64,000 nucleotides of DNA. Source: Sinorhizobium chiapasense (GTDB lineage: Bacteria > Pseudomonadota > Alphaproteobacteria > Rhizobiales > Rhizobiaceae). Position 1 is the stretch's first letter; each line of letters begins with the position of its first letter. This document shows positions 8,821-18,224 of the stretch, piece by piece. The stretch lies in the NCBI RefSeq assembly GCF_036488675.1, contig NZ_CP133148.1:2108001-2172000 (forward strand). Reading direction: 5' to 3'. Under the pieces are notes generated by a model that saw only the letters and a program-made list of their open reading frames with translations, was not told where the DNA came from and searched no databases. Position numbers and translations under genes: made by a program.

Positions 8821-9438
8821 TTATGCGAAGTCCAGTACATCGGCCACCGGCAGGCGCGGCTTCTGCGGCCAGTTCCCGGTGCGCTCGGGCCCTACGGTCA
8901 GCAGCATGACCGGCACTTCGTCCTCGGCCAGGCCGAACTCGCGGTGCACCGCAACGTCGTCGAAACCGATCATCGGCGTCGAACCAAGGCCCAGCGAGCG
9001 GGCCGCATAGATTATCGCGGCGGCCCCAAAGGTGGCGGAGCGTACCGCCTCGTCGCGCTGGCGCTGCGGCTGCTCGAAATACAGACCGCGCGCGGGGAGT
9101 TCCCAATCCGGCACCAGGTGTGCCGGCATGATGCCCGCTTCCACGACCGGTGCCAGGCGCTGTGGTATTGTGCTGGCATCGGCTAGCTGGCCGACGATGA
9201 TGAAAGTAACGGCCGCATCGCTGATCGCTGGCTGATTCCAGGCGATCGGCAGTAAGCGGGCTTTGGTTTCAGGCGTGCGTACGGCGATGAAGCGCCAGTT
9301 CTGCAAGTGAAAGGATGTCGGCGCGCTGGTGCCGATACGCACCAGCTCACGAATTTGATCGTCGCTCAGGGTAGCGGCAGAGTCATAATATTTGGCGGCA
9401 CTGCGGCTCAAAATGGTTTCGATCACGGGGTTGGTCAT
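8821..9438 (-). CDS. nitroreductase family protein
   Basis: 205 residues, typical length for FMN-dependent NAD(P)H nitroreductases. SRSAAKYYDSAATLSDDQIRELV and GTSAPTSFHLQNWRFIAV supply the FMN phosphate and ring contacts; the central FGAAAIIYAARSLGLGSTPMIGF is the conserved helix. The family reduces nitro- and quinone-type compounds in the cytosol. It is first in a two-gene operon with the AhpD-like gene and lies about 290 bp downstream of an AraC regulator on the same strand. Confidence 0.9.
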   Translation of the reverse strand: MTNPVIETILSRSAAKYYDSAATLSDDQIRELVRIGTSAPTSFHLQNWRFIAVRTPETKARLLPIAWNQPAISDAAVTFIIVGQLADASTIPQRLAPVVEAGIMPAHLVPDWELPARGLYFEQPQRQRDEAVRSATFGAAAIIYAARSLGLGSTPMIGFDDVAVHREFGLAEDEVPVMLLTVGPERTGNWPQKPRLPVADVLDFA

Positions 9439-9630
9439 GGCTCGTTCCTCATCAGGTGGTTACGAGCCTGAAATTAGAACCAGCAGATGCTATTTTCGAG
9501 ACGGAATTAGCTCAATAAAGTGCTCGAAAGGATCAATTTGACGCGGTTCTCGTGAAGCAGTGGCTACCGCTATACAACGAACGATGCGCCTAAGCCCTCA
9601 TTCAGACCGCACCGAAAGCCGAGCGCGTCT

Positions 9631-9735
9631 AGAGCGCCGTGCATTCAAGTGAACGCACAAAGGACGCTCTAGCACTTTGATTCTAGAGCATCTTATCCGC
9701 TTTCAGTGATTCCACTTGAAAGCGGGATGCTCTAG
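9631..9735. repeat. two-part palindromic repeat (tctagagc family)
   Basis: One palindrome (tctagagcgccgtgcattcaa ... acgctctag) and a second (tctagagcatcttatccg ... cgggatgctctag) are joined by the linker cactttgat. A near copy lies at 23060-23163. The right arm overlaps the last codon of the AraC gene at 9732. Confidence 0.8.
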
Positions 9736-10688
9736 CCGCCCTCGTGTGCCAGCCGGCGCCATTCCCCCGGCGTCATCCCCATCCGCTCGGTGAACACACG
9801 CCGGAATGCCGACAGGGATTGATACCCGACCGACTCGGCCACGGCCTCGGTGGTCATCGCCGGCTTCTTCAGCTCGTTGGCGGCCAGGCTCATCCGGATA
9901 TCCGTCAATAGATCGGCGGCCGAGCGTCCCAGCTTGTCCTGAAAGTGCCGCATGAAGGTGGCGCGCGACATGCTGCACAAGTCGGCCAGATCGGTCAGCT
10001 TCCAGGGCCGCGTCGGATCGGCGAACAAAGCTGAAATGGCCGGGGCCAGTCGTGGATGGCCGGCCAGCGCCAACAAGCCTGCCGGGGCTTGCTCGGATTC
10101 GCTTGCCGCGCGCAGTACCAGTGTGAACAGGGCCGAAGAAAGTGCGTTGAGAATGGCGCGTCCTCCCGCTTTGTCGCCAGCGGACTCCATCCGCATCAGT
10201 CCTACGAGACCGGCCAGATGGTTCGAAGCGGAGCCAGTACCCTCTTCACCATGGCTGTCCATGGCCCGTACCACCAGATTCGTGGGTAGGTAATTGCGGA
10301 TCAGCCGATCATGAGGCGGCCCGATGAAAAATCGCCCACACAGCAGATCCAGAGGCTCGCCCTGTCCGTCATTCTCGCTGAGCGTCCATCCGGCGGAGCC
10401 CCGGCGTTCGTAGGTACGGCCCGGCGCCTCACCGCTGCCATCGTGCAGCACGTGCGCCGACCCGTGAGGCAACAGCACGATATCTCCGTCCACCAGCTCC
10501 TTGGCCGTCTCCGTCTCCGGATTCTCGATAATGGCTCGGCCCTTGAGCACGACGTGGTAGGGAATCTCGTGCGCCGCGGACCGGGGCCAGGCCACACGCC
10601 ATGGCGCACCGTAGGCGCAGCGGACCTCCAGCTGGCCGGTGATGGTGATCATTTGCAAGAGATGGCTCAGCCAGTCGACTTCAGACAT
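9732..10688 (-). CDS. AraC-family regulator with cupin sensor
   Basis: 318 residues. The N-terminal half is a cupin sensor domain (HEIPYHVVLKGRAIIE, DGDIVLLPHGSAHVLHDGSG); the C-terminal 100 residues form the double helix-turn-helix (LADLCSMSRATFMRHFQDKLGRSAADLLTDIRM, AVAESVGYQSLSAFRRVFTERMGMTPGEWRR). The start at 10688 (MSEVDW) has GAGG 4-5 nt upstream and was preferred to 10715. It lies upstream of the nitroreductase/AhpD-like pair on the same strand and is the obvious candidate regulator. Confidence 0.9.
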   Translation of the reverse strand: MSEVDWLSHLLQMITITGQLEVRCAYGAPWRVAWPRSAAHEIPYHVVLKGRAIIENPETETAKELVDGDIVLLPHGSAHVLHDGSGEAPGRTYERRGSAGWTLSENDGQGEPLDLLCGRFFIGPPHDRLIRNYLPTNLVVRAMDSHGEEGTGSASNHLAGLVGLMRMESAGDKAGGRAILNALSSALFTLVLRAASESEQAPAGLLALAGHPRLAPAISALFADPTRPWKLTDLADLCSMSRATFMRHFQDKLGRSAADLLTDIRMSLAANELKKPAMTTEAVAESVGYQSLSAFRRVFTERMGMTPGEWRRLAHEGG

Positions 10689-10784
10689 AGGACCTCGGGA
10701 GCTTGAAACGCTCAATCATCTTATCGTAGTTGCACACCGGTTGTACTTGTCGGCCACACCTCAAAACCCGGCGCGCCGACTTTT

Positions 10785-11066
10785 TTGCGTGGTCTTGTTC
10801 TCGAAAATCCAGCGGTCACAGAGCTAAGCGAGCGTCCCGACCAGGTCGTCACCGATACTTTCAAGAAAAAGGGCTTATCATTGAGCACCGAGTTGGTGTT
10901 GCCCTATGTCCGATCGCAGGCAATGGCAATGATCGCGTATGCGGGCCACTGCGTCCGGAGCCTCAATCACGTGACGCTCCGCAGCACGATTTTGAAGCCG
11001 CCCGTCGCGCTGGAAAGCACGCTGACAATATTCTCGGCCCTAAAGCTGTGCCGGCGACGTGGATAA
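10785..11066 (+). pseudogene. possible LysR effector-domain remnant
   Basis: A 93-codon frame contains RPDQVVTDTFKKKGLSLSTELVLPYVRSQAMAMIA and, further on, ILKPPVALESTLTIFSA. Both resemble, in order and rough spacing, the C-terminal part of LysR substrate-binding domains. The wing between them and the whole DNA-binding domain are missing. The flanks (10716-11268) hold nothing else recognisable. A weak call, based on remembered family patterns. Confidence 0.35.
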
Positions 11067-11268
11067 GGATCAATGCAGGACAAGGAGCAAGGCCGCGACC
11101 AGCGCAATAACCGAACGACTATTTTGGGCAGCGGCCGTGAATTGACCCGGAGCGAACGAGCTTCCGCTTAGGTCGCGAGCAGTCCTTAATTCGTCTTTAG
11201 CAGACGCCCCAAAATGCGCCCCAGGAGCAGACGCTCCGGCGCTCGTTTGCAGTGTTCGCCGTCATCGT

Positions 11269-12039
11269 TCAGGATTTCGAAATGCGCCGATGCACACCGT
11301 CCAGGCTTTGCCCAAAAAGATCGAATACCTTGCGATCCGTCATTTCGCGCAAGACCTGTTCGTTGAGGCCGCCGCGCGTTGCATATTCTTCCGCCAGATG
11401 CATGAAGCCGGCATCCGGCGCCATTTCCGGTGCGTGCGCCAGGGCCTTGAACAGGGTGGCGATGTAGTCGCGCGCCCTCGCCTCGCCGACGCCGCGGTCT
11501 TTCAGCCATCCATGGATTGTATCGAGGTATTTGAAATAGGTGGCATAGGTCGCGGTAACGACGCTCAGTGCGTCGAATTCACCTGGCTCCTCGATCTCGA
11601 TCGCCTTTCCCAGCTTGCCGAACAAAGCGGCCGTGCCCGGATCGGGCGGGTAGATGATTGTCGCACCCTGCCCGTAAGCGATCATCGGCATCGGGAGTGC
11701 TTTCGTCACCTTTTCCGCCGGCGCGGTCAAAACCGCGATTTCCTCGCGGGACAGCGTGGCGATCAGGCTGACGACGTGATGGTCACGGCGGAACCGCAAT
11801 TCTGAAAGCACTTCATGCGCAACCTGCGGCCGAACCGCAAGCATGACCGTGTCGCAATCGTCGAGAACCGCCTGATTATCGGTTGCAACGCGCACGTCCG
11901 GATAGCGCGAAGACAGCCCGGCCGCGATTTCTGCATTGCGAGGCGACAAGAGAACGGACACGGAATCATCCGCGAGGGATTTTAGCCCGGTAACAATCGC
12001 GGATGTGAGCGCACCGGTGCCGATGAAGCCGAGTTTCAT
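11269..12039 (-). CDS. pyrroline-5-carboxylate reductase-like oxidoreductase
   Basis: 256 residues. N-terminal Rossmann motif GFIGTGALTSAIVTGL, then TVMLAVRPQVAHEVL and VTKALPMPMIAYGQGATIIYP, matching the ProC fold; the dimerising helical C-terminus (ATRGGLNEQVLREM) carries the GG signature of the family in degenerate form. The housekeeping enzyme reduces P5C to proline with NAD(P)H. Divergence at the C-terminus and the solitary location suggest a paralogue acting on another cyclic imine. The ribosome-binding site upstream of 12039 (aaggaccccaa) is acceptable. Confidence 0.82.
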   Translation of the reverse strand: MKLGFIGTGALTSAIVTGLKSLADDSVSVLLSPRNAEIAAGLSSRYPDVRVATDNQAVLDDCDTVMLAVRPQVAHEVLSELRFRRDHHVVSLIATLSREEIAVLTAPAEKVTKALPMPMIAYGQGATIIYPPDPGTAALFGKLGKAIEIEEPGEFDALSVVTATYATYFKYLDTIHGWLKDRGVGEARARDYIATLFKALAHAPEMAPDAGFMHLAEEYATRGGLNEQVLREMTDRKVFDLFGQSLDGVHRRISKS

Positions 12040-12128
12040 TTGGGGTCCTTTACCATCGGTTGCGGGTCGTCGGCCGACAAGAGCAGCGGTCGCATTGTCG
12101 GCAAGACCACTGCATCTTTCTTAGATCC

Positions 12129-12234
12129 TACTGCATGTTTCCTTAAATCGTACCCGATTTAAGGACAAAAACATGCAGCAAATCAAAGTGCTACAGCGTC
12201 CTTTGCGCGTCTGATAAGACGCGCGGCGCTGTAG
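12129..12234. repeat. full RIME element
   Basis: A complete two-hairpin copy: ctgcatgtttccttaaatcg ... ccgatttaaggacaaaaac, linker caaatcaaagtgctac, then agcgtcctttgcgcgtctga ... gacgcgcggcgctgtag. It fills most of the 384-bp gap between the P5C reductase-like gene and the truncated hemoglobin gene, with an attcctgtg-type palindrome at 12296-12335. Confidence 0.9.
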
Positions 12235-12423
12235 CCGACTAAAGTGCTACCAGAGCGGCTGTTCAATCCGCTGGCTTGATTTCACTCAGACATGGCCTGG
12301 AATTCCCTCATTCCTGTGACGCGCACAGGAATGAGGGAGTCCGGAGGAGCGGCCTGCGGACAACCGCTCTTGGCGTGAGGTCCGCAAGGTCTATATAAGG
12401 CGGGCCACGAACTGGGTGATGGA

Positions 12424-12891
12424 ATGAACGACGAATTGCAGGCGCGAGCTGCGCACTCCGCAGCGATCCGCGAACGCGCGGAAGCAGAGATGAAGGCGAT
12501 CGGGATCGACGACGCGTTCATCGGTCGGCTGGTCGACACATTCTATGCCCGCGTGCTTGCGCATCCGGAGCTCGGACCCGTGTTCGACGCAAGGCTTTCG
12601 GGGCGCTGGCCGGAGCACATGGAGAAGATGAAAAGCTTCTGGTCTTCCGTTGCCTTCCGTAGCGGCGCCTATGGCGGAAAGCCGGTCCAGGCGCATCTCG
12701 GCATCGCCAACATGAAACCGGAGCTTTTCCCGAAATGGCTGGCGCTCTTTGCTACGACGCTTGACGACATCGCACCGAACAACGACGCGAAGGCCTGGTT
12801 CATGACCACGGCCGAGCGCATTGCGCGAAGCCTGACGCTGTCACTCTTCTACAATCCGGCGCTCGACGATCCGGCACTCAAGCGTTCCTGA
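12424..12891 (+). CDS. group III truncated hemoglobin
   Basis: 155 residues with the 2-over-2 globin pattern: IDDAFIGRLVDTFYARVLAHPELGPVF (helices A-B), HMEKMKSFWSSVAFRSGAYGG (helix E and the group III signature) and PVQAHLGIANMKPELFPKWLALF with the likely proximal His in the AHLGI segment. Binds haem and O2 or NO; group III proteins are often linked to NO or microaerobic metabolism, but the role is not known here. The N-terminal extension of about 25 residues is a little long. No operon partner. Confidence 0.88.
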   Translation: MNDELQARAAHSAAIRERAEAEMKAIGIDDAFIGRLVDTFYARVLAHPELGPVFDARLSGRWPEHMEKMKSFWSSVAFRSGAYGGKPVQAHLGIANMKPELFPKWLALFATTLDDIAPNNDAKAWFMTTAERIARSLTLSLFYNPALDDPALKRS

Positions 12892-13187
12892 AACTGCACT
12901 TTTGCCGATGACGGATGTACCCCTCCGCCGCTGAGCGGACCTTGAACCTGAGGATGCCGAGGTCCGCGTTGGTGGGGAAACGGCCATTCGGCGTCGTTCC
13001 GCCGAACGGCTTAACGGCGCCAAAGGCGGTCATCTCGAACATGGTTGGCGATGACCAAAATGGGGCCGACGGCCGACCGTCCGCTGCCAAGACACCCAAC
13101 AGGAAAAGCGGACATCGAAGTTCTTGCCGCCAAGGGCTGAATGGCCCAAAGCCGTCATCGGACTTGCTTGTCGTGCTTGGCTGACCG

Positions 13188-14192
13188 TCAACCGAGCTTG
13201 CTGTGGAAGTGCGACGCAACCCGGTCAGCAGCCTGGCGCACTGTCTCGGCTTGGTCGTAAAAGTCGTAGTGTTTTCCCTCTGTCCAATGTAATTCTTTCG
13301 GACCCGCCAAAAGGCCATACATTTTGCGAGCCTGATCAGGGAACGCTGCGCCATCTGAGTGAACTACGAGAGCTGGTGCCGTAACATGCGGAGCCTGGGC
13401 CAAAGGATCAAACGCGAGCCAGGGCTCCCACGCCATAACTGCAAACTCGTTGCGCCAGGCGCGAACGCTCCCGCCGCGTGAATGATCCATATAGTATTCG
13501 TTGGGGCCGGAGCTCACCGCAGTTTTGTCGTTCGGCATATAGGCGAAGACCGTTTGGATTACCCCTTCGTCGTCATAGCGCTTACGCGCCTCTCGACTTG
13601 CCGCGATCCGGCTGTCGATACCCTCTTTGCCGCCGAACATCTTCGACACCAGTTCCGGGTCGGAGAAAAAACCTGCGACAGTGGCTAACGCGCCCACATT
13701 GGGGTCCTTCGCAGCCGTGTAAAGAGCCGTGCCGCCGGACGTGCAAATTCCGAGGATACCGGTCCCGGCGACGTCGCTACGTTTCTTCAGGTACCGCAAG
13801 GCGGCCGACAAGTCCTCTGCCTTTGAAGCTTGGTCCTCGAACTGGCGCATCGCACCGCTACTCTCGCCGTAATTGCGATAGTCAATTGCGAGCGCAATGA
13901 TGCCGCGCCGGGCAAGCTCGCCGGCATAATTTCCGCCCATCTGCTCCTTCACCGAGGTTAGCGAACCGCCGACCGCCACGGCTGGATAGCGGCGCGATGG
14001 ATCATGTCCCTCTGGAAGATAAAGATTGGCTACGACGAACCCGTCCCCGCTCTCGAAGCTGACTTTTTCAGGCACTGGTTGGGTTCGTTCGGTAAGTGTC
14101 AGTGCCATGGTGTTTTTCCCTGCGCTGAGGAGGACGGCAGTCGCACCAACAGCAAGACCGAGGTTCCGGCGGGTAATCGATGTAATGGGCAT
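13188..14192 (-). CDS. alpha/beta hydrolase with Tat leader (dienelactone hydrolase-like)
   Basis: 334 residues. SITRRNLGLAVGATAVLLSAG is a good twin-arginine leader. The mature protein has VAVGGSLTSVKEQMGGNYA, DYRNYGESSG, and a nucleophile region ILGICTSGGTALYTAA in which the motif reads G-I-C-T-S-G; Cys or Ser could be the nucleophile, and Cys would match dienelactone hydrolases. ALVVHSDGAAFPD and EGKHYDFYDQ supply acid and His. Divergent from the LysR gene at 14290, its probable activator, with a dyad in between. The substrate is unknown. Confidence 0.85.
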   Translation of the reverse strand: MPITSITRRNLGLAVGATAVLLSAGKNTMALTLTERTQPVPEKVSFESGDGFVVANLYLPEGHDPSRRYPAVAVGGSLTSVKEQMGGNYAGELARRGIIALAIDYRNYGESSGAMRQFEDQASKAEDLSAALRYLKKRSDVAGTGILGICTSGGTALYTAAKDPNVGALATVAGFFSDPELVSKMFGGKEGIDSRIAASREARKRYDDEGVIQTVFAYMPNDKTAVSSGPNEYYMDHSRGGSVRAWRNEFAVMAWEPWLAFDPLAQAPHVTAPALVVHSDGAAFPDQARKMYGLLAGPKELHWTEGKHYDFYDQAETVRQAADRVASHFHSKLG

Positions 14193-14207
14193 TGGCGGCG
14201 CTTCCTC

Positions 14208-14225
14208 ATTATTCGCTCAAATAAT
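14208..14225. promoter_or_regulatory. dyad between hydrolase and LysR genes
   Basis: Perfect 6-bp arms attatt / aataat separated by 6 bp, inside the 97-bp divergent spacer. Position and A/T-rich symmetry fit a LysR recognition site; binding is inferred. Confidence 0.45.
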
Positions 14226-14289
14226 ATTTGGTGGAATACAGTTTGATAATCTGCAAAAATATGAAAGGGTTTTTAAGGTAGATTTGATA

Positions 14290-15246
14290 ATGCGAGCGGA
14301 CCTACTGGATGGAATAGTCGTCTTTACCCGTGTCGCGGAACGACGCAGTTTTACCGCTGCTGCGCTTGAACTCGGCGTGACGCCTGCTGCAATCAGTTGG
14401 ACGGTCAAGCAATTGGAAGCGCGTGTGGGCGCGCCGCTTTTCACCCGCACAACACGATCTGTCGGCCTTACCCAAGCGGGACAACTTTTTTTGGAGCAGG
14501 CTACAGCGGGCATCGCCTACGTTGAAGCTGCATATGAGGCGGCTCAGCGCCTCAGTGATAACCCAAGAGGGCTGCTGCGCTTGAGCGTACCCTATGTGGC
14601 GCAGACGCTTATCGAGCCCATGCTCAAGGGATTTACTGACGCATACCCGGACATCGAACTCGAACTGGTCTTTGAGGACCGTTTTGTCGATGTCGCCGGA
14701 GAAGGCTATGATGCAGGCATCAGGGTCGGGGAAATGATCGCACAGGATATGGTGGCCGTACGGCTCACCCAAGCTTCTCCGAGGGTGGTTGTGGGGTCAC
14801 CTGCTTACTTTGCAGATCGCGGGAAGCCTCTGCGGCCGGAAGAGCTTGAGCATCATGCCTGTATCAATATTCGCCTCGCCGGAGGCGCGGTCTACCGGTG
14901 GGATTTTGTGGAGCCCTCTGAGGAGAGCGACACCAGAGCCTTCTCGATGGATGTGAAGGGGCCTTTAACCGTTAACGGGCCTGGAACTTCTCTTGCTGCT
15001 GCGCAGGCGGGGACAGGCCTGGCCTATAACATCGGTGTTGTTGTCGAACCGCTGATACGGCAGGGACTGCTTGAAACGTGCCTTGAAACCTTCATGCCCA
15101 CTAGTCCTGGCTTTTTCATCTTCTTTCCTAGCCGTAAACAGATGCTGCCGAAGCTCCGCGCATTCGTGGATTATTGGCAGCAGTCCACCAGCCTCATGCA
15201 AAACCATCTCACGCAGAAATCTGAGTCGCGTCTCCACGATCGCTAA
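14290..15246 (+). CDS. LysR-family transcriptional regulator
   Basis: 318 residues. Winged helix at 1-60 (LDGIVVFTRVAERRSFTAAALELGVTPAAISWTVKQLE), effector domain from about 90 (LRLSVPYVAQTLIEPMLKGFTDAYPDIELEL). HACINIRLAGG and the C-terminal FFIFFPSRKQMLPKLRAFVDYW are typical of the subgroup that sits divergent to oxidoreductase or hydrolase genes. The start at 14290 is an ATG at the natural family N-terminus; the open frame extends upstream but lacks family sequence. Likely controls the hydrolase at 13188-14192. Confidence 0.92.
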   Translation: MRADLLDGIVVFTRVAERRSFTAAALELGVTPAAISWTVKQLEARVGAPLFTRTTRSVGLTQAGQLFLEQATAGIAYVEAAYEAAQRLSDNPRGLLRLSVPYVAQTLIEPMLKGFTDAYPDIELELVFEDRFVDVAGEGYDAGIRVGEMIAQDMVAVRLTQASPRVVVGSPAYFADRGKPLRPEELEHHACINIRLAGGAVYRWDFVEPSEESDTRAFSMDVKGPLTVNGPGTSLAAAQAGTGLAYNIGVVVEPLIRQGLLETCLETFMPTSPGFFIFFPSRKQMLPKLRAFVDYWQQSTSLMQNHLTQKSESRLHDR

Positions 15247-15421
15247 CTATGTTGAACGACCGCTTATGGCGCTAAGGGACGTAACCCCTGCCAAAACAAT
15301 GTCCGCTTCAAGGCCGGCCCGACCACGGCATCTATGACCGACTTGGGGCGCAAAGCGGAAGTCATTTCCGCTATCTGCCAGGAAGAAGTCATTCGCCCCG
15401 AGATGCGGCAAGTGTGCTGAA

Positions 15422-16378
15422 TCACGCCGACGCGACTTTGCCCTCGGTCACTAGTGCCCGCACCGATTCATGGATGGCTTCCAGACTTGTATAGTGGGGT
15501 TTGTATCCGAGGCGCTGGCGGCTCTTCTCGATTGAATGCGAGGAACTGCGAACGATATGGCCGCGAGAGTTTTCCGCGAACTCTCCGAGTTCCGCCAGCC
15601 ATTCCTCGAAGGGCTTGAAGGAAATACGGGGCTCCCTTCCGAACCAACGATAAACCGCCTCCGCGTAGCCACGCAGGGTAATCGCCTGTTCGGACACGGT
15701 GTTGAAAATCTCACCGACCGACGCTGACCGGTTCTCGATTGCGCGAATAATCCACTGCGCGACATCGTCGGCATGGACGTGGTGCAATGTCTCATGCCCG
15801 AGGTTGGGAAGAACAAGTTCCTCGCCACGCGCGATCAAGGAGTAGACCTCGGGATTGGAGTTGCCCAGCGGGTTTGTCGGAACCCAGCCCTCACCAACGA
15901 TGTGGCCGGGGCGGAAGCAGGTCGCAGGGAACCCATTCAGATGGGCTTCACGCATCAGCCAAGCCTCGCTCTCGGCCTTGCCTTTGCCGTAGGCATCGAT
16001 GGGCGACGTGGGATCCGTCTCGGCCGAGGGAACAGCGACAAGGCGGCCATAGACCCAAATCGTACTGCAAAAAAGGTAGTGCCGGACTTTGCCACGCAGG
16101 GCTTCCACGATCTGCCGCGTGCTGGCGAGATCAAACGAGATCATGTCCACGACGATATCGCCGTTGAGCGCGGCGATCTTGGCTCCGAACTGGCCCGCCT
16201 TTTCCTCGACCGCGCGATCGAGCGTAACGCTCTCGATCAGGCCCCAGGCATAGTGGGGACGGTAAGGCTTGGCCGTGCCGCGACTGACGTTGACGACCTC
16301 GTGCCCGAGTTCCACAAACCTCGGAATGAGGAAACTACCAACGTGACCACTGCCTCCGATAACGACGATACGTGACAT
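15422..16378 (-). CDS. NAD-dependent epimerase/dehydratase family protein
   Basis: 318 residues, extended short-chain dehydrogenase. N-terminal GGSGHVGSFLIPRFVELGHEVV binds NAD(P). The catalytic Tyr-Lys pair appears in AYGKGKAESEAWL (YxxxK), preceded by STIWVYGRL. C-terminal substrate domain from about 170 (FRPGHIVGEGWVP). Could act on a nucleotide sugar or a smaller carbonyl compound. Start at 16378 (MSRIVVIGG). Divergent from the LysR gene at 16478 with a 99-bp spacer, so probably its target. Confidence 0.88.
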   Translation of the reverse strand: MSRIVVIGGSGHVGSFLIPRFVELGHEVVNVSRGTAKPYRPHYAWGLIESVTLDRAVEEKAGQFGAKIAALNGDIVVDMISFDLASTRQIVEALRGKVRHYLFCSTIWVYGRLVAVPSAETDPTSPIDAYGKGKAESEAWLMREAHLNGFPATCFRPGHIVGEGWVPTNPLGNSNPEVYSLIARGEELVLPNLGHETLHHVHADDVAQWIIRAIENRSASVGEIFNTVSEQAITLRGYAEAVYRWFGREPRISFKPFEEWLAELGEFAENSRGHIVRSSSHSIEKSRQRLGYKPHYTSLEAIHESVRALVTEGKVASA

Positions 16379-16427
16379 AACTTGGCTCCCCTTTGTGACC
16401 GGACGCCAAACTAGCATGCATTGCTTT

Positions 16428-16471
16428 AGCTTATTAGCGGGCGTAAAGTGCATGCGTTTGTGAAATAAGCT
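16428..16471. promoter_or_regulatory. inverted repeat between epimerase and LysR genes
   Basis: Perfect 8-bp arms agcttatt (16428-16435) and aataagct (16464-16471) with centres 36 bp apart, within the divergent spacer. A candidate LysR operator; gcatgc is also repeated at about 16414 and 16450. Confidence 0.45.
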
Positions 16472-16477
16472 CATCAA

Positions 16478-17389
16478 ATGCCAAGAGATCAGATCAGCGA
16501 GTTGACCGCGTTCATTGCCGTCGCGAGGGAGAGCAGCTTCACGAAAGCGGCGGCTGGATTGGGCGTGACGCCGTCCGCTCTCAGCCATACGATCAAGGGA
16601 CTGGAGGAACGGCTCGGGTTGCGGCTTTTGTCGCGAACCACGCGAAATGTCGCGCCGACGGAAGCGGGTGCGCGACTGCAAAGACAAATCGCGCCGCTAT
16701 TGGACCAGATCGACGCTGAACTTGAGAAGATCGGTTCCCTTCGCGACAATCCGGCGGGGGCAATTCGAATCACCTGCACAGACGTGGTCATCGAGACCGT
16801 GTTCCGGCCCAAGCTCGGCGCGTTCCTCAAGAAGTATCCAGCCATTCAAGTCGAACTCGACATGAATTACGCGCTTGTTGACATTGTCGCTGAGCGGTTC
16901 GACGCGGGCGTCCGCATTGGGGAAGCGCTCGAAAAGGACATGATCGCAACTCGGATTGGGCCGGACTGGCGATTTAGCGTTGTCGGCGCACCTTCATACT
17001 TCGCAGGACGGTCGCCGCCTACTACGCCTCATGATCTGCAAGACCACGATTGCATCAACATTCGGCTTGCTGGCTCCGGCGGCCATCTCCGATGGGAATT
17101 TCGCTCCCCGGACGGGCGCGATGTCAGTCTGCGTGTGGAGGGGCAATCCGCGTTCAATACCGCGGGAGCGGCGCTGAACGGGGCGGTTGATGGGCTGGGG
17201 CTGTGCTGGATATCGCAGGAGGTGGCTGCGCCCTTGATCGCGGAGGGCCGTCTCCAGGAAGTCCTTGTCGACTGGTGTCCCTTCTATGAAGGTTTTCACC
17301 TGTACTATCCGAGCCGAAAGCGAAACTCGGCCGCGTTTTCTGCGTTCGTTGACGAGATGCGATATCGCGGGCCAGCAAGACCCGCATAG
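16478..17389 (+). CDS. LysR-family transcriptional regulator
   Basis: 303 residues. Winged helix at the N-terminus (LTAFIAVARESSFTKAAAGLGVTPSALSHTIKGLEERLG) and periplasmic-binding-like effector domain (IRITCTDVVIETVFRPKLGAFL). It shares the HDCINIRLAGSGG and FYEGFHLYYPSRKRNSAAF signatures with the LysR at 14290, so the two are related paralogues, each divergent from an enzyme gene. ATG at 16478 is at the expected family start. Presumed regulator of the epimerase-like gene. Confidence 0.92.
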   Translation: MPRDQISELTAFIAVARESSFTKAAAGLGVTPSALSHTIKGLEERLGLRLLSRTTRNVAPTEAGARLQRQIAPLLDQIDAELEKIGSLRDNPAGAIRITCTDVVIETVFRPKLGAFLKKYPAIQVELDMNYALVDIVAERFDAGVRIGEALEKDMIATRIGPDWRFSVVGAPSYFAGRSPPTTPHDLQDHDCINIRLAGSGGHLRWEFRSPDGRDVSLRVEGQSAFNTAGAALNGAVDGLGLCWISQEVAAPLIAEGRLQEVLVDWCPFYEGFHLYYPSRKRNSAAFSAFVDEMRYRGPARPA

Positions 17390-17486
17390 ATCGGATGGCG
17401 TTTTTGGCGCTTTCCGGATGCTATCACCCCCAAGCAGACCGTCGGCTTCCAGGAGCTCGATCCAATACTCCGAACGACGGAACTGA

Positions 17487-18056
17487 GGGCACAGACCTGC
17501 CGTCCCCGCGCAACGAATTGGCAGCCCGCTTCGGGCCGACAACGACGTCGACTTGAGCGTGCTCAGCGGCGACTACGATTCCGAGCGCCTTTCGGGCGAA
17601 GTCTCGCTGTACGGCCAATACAAGTTCGGCGCCTACTTCGTCCGCCCGGAGGTATCCGTCACCTATTCCCACGTGAAGAGCGATGATTACGATCTCTCGG
17701 GCAACATCCTCAACCTGCCGGTGAGCGTTTCCCTTCCCGGCGGCAGCTTCAACTACGGCGTCCTGGATCTGACGACCGAGGTCAGCCGCAACTTCCGCCT
17801 GTCGGACGGACAGCCGTTCCGGGTCTTCGCCGAGGTTGGCGCGCAATACGAATTCGAGCGGCCGAACGACGGCAAGATCCTGACCGGCGACCTTTCCGAG
17901 GTCACGCCGTCGCCCTGGGCGTTTTCGCTTCGCTCCGGCTTCAGAACGCTGCTGAACGATTTCATTCAGATCGAGGCGACGGCGGGATACTTGAGTTTCG
18001 GCCAGGATGACCTCGACGTATGGGAGGGCAAGCTTCACGTGTCCTGGAGTTTCTGA
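17487..18056 (+). pseudogene. autotransporter beta-barrel remnant
   Basis: The open frame begins after a stop at 17484 and has no good start (TTG at 17553 at best). It encodes about 168-190 residues of alternating aromatic strands: LYGQYKFGAYFVRPEVSVTYSHV, FRVFAEVGAQYEF, and a terminus KLHVSWSF with the C-terminal Phe needed by the BAM complex. This is the outer-membrane translocator end of an autotransporter; passenger, signal peptide and the first strands are missing. Probably the 3' relic of a larger gene, not expressed as a working protein. Confidence 0.75.
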
Positions 18057-18097
18057 GACCGGCTCGGGGCGCGAGCGGGCGTGCCTGCAGCCGCCGT

Positions 18098-18205
18098 GCG
18101 TCGACAGCGCCGCGCGTCTTATCAGACGCGCAAGGAACGCTGTAGCACTTTGAAATGCTGCATGTTTGTATCCCTGAATCGGCTCCGATTTGGGGATACA
18201 TGCAG
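18098..18205 (-). repeat. full RIME element (reverse)
   Basis: agcgccgcgcgtcttatcag ... ggaacgctgtag, linker cactttgaaat, then gctgcatg ... catgcag. Between the autotransporter remnant and the methyltransferase gene. Confidence 0.88.
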
Positions 18206-18224
18206 TCGTGCCAGGAACGCGATG

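Noticed and set aside
12915..13184. 89-codon frame between the truncated hemoglobin and the Tat hydrolase gene
   Set aside because: No motif and no ribosome-binding site; could be a fragment of an unknown gene but nothing supports it.
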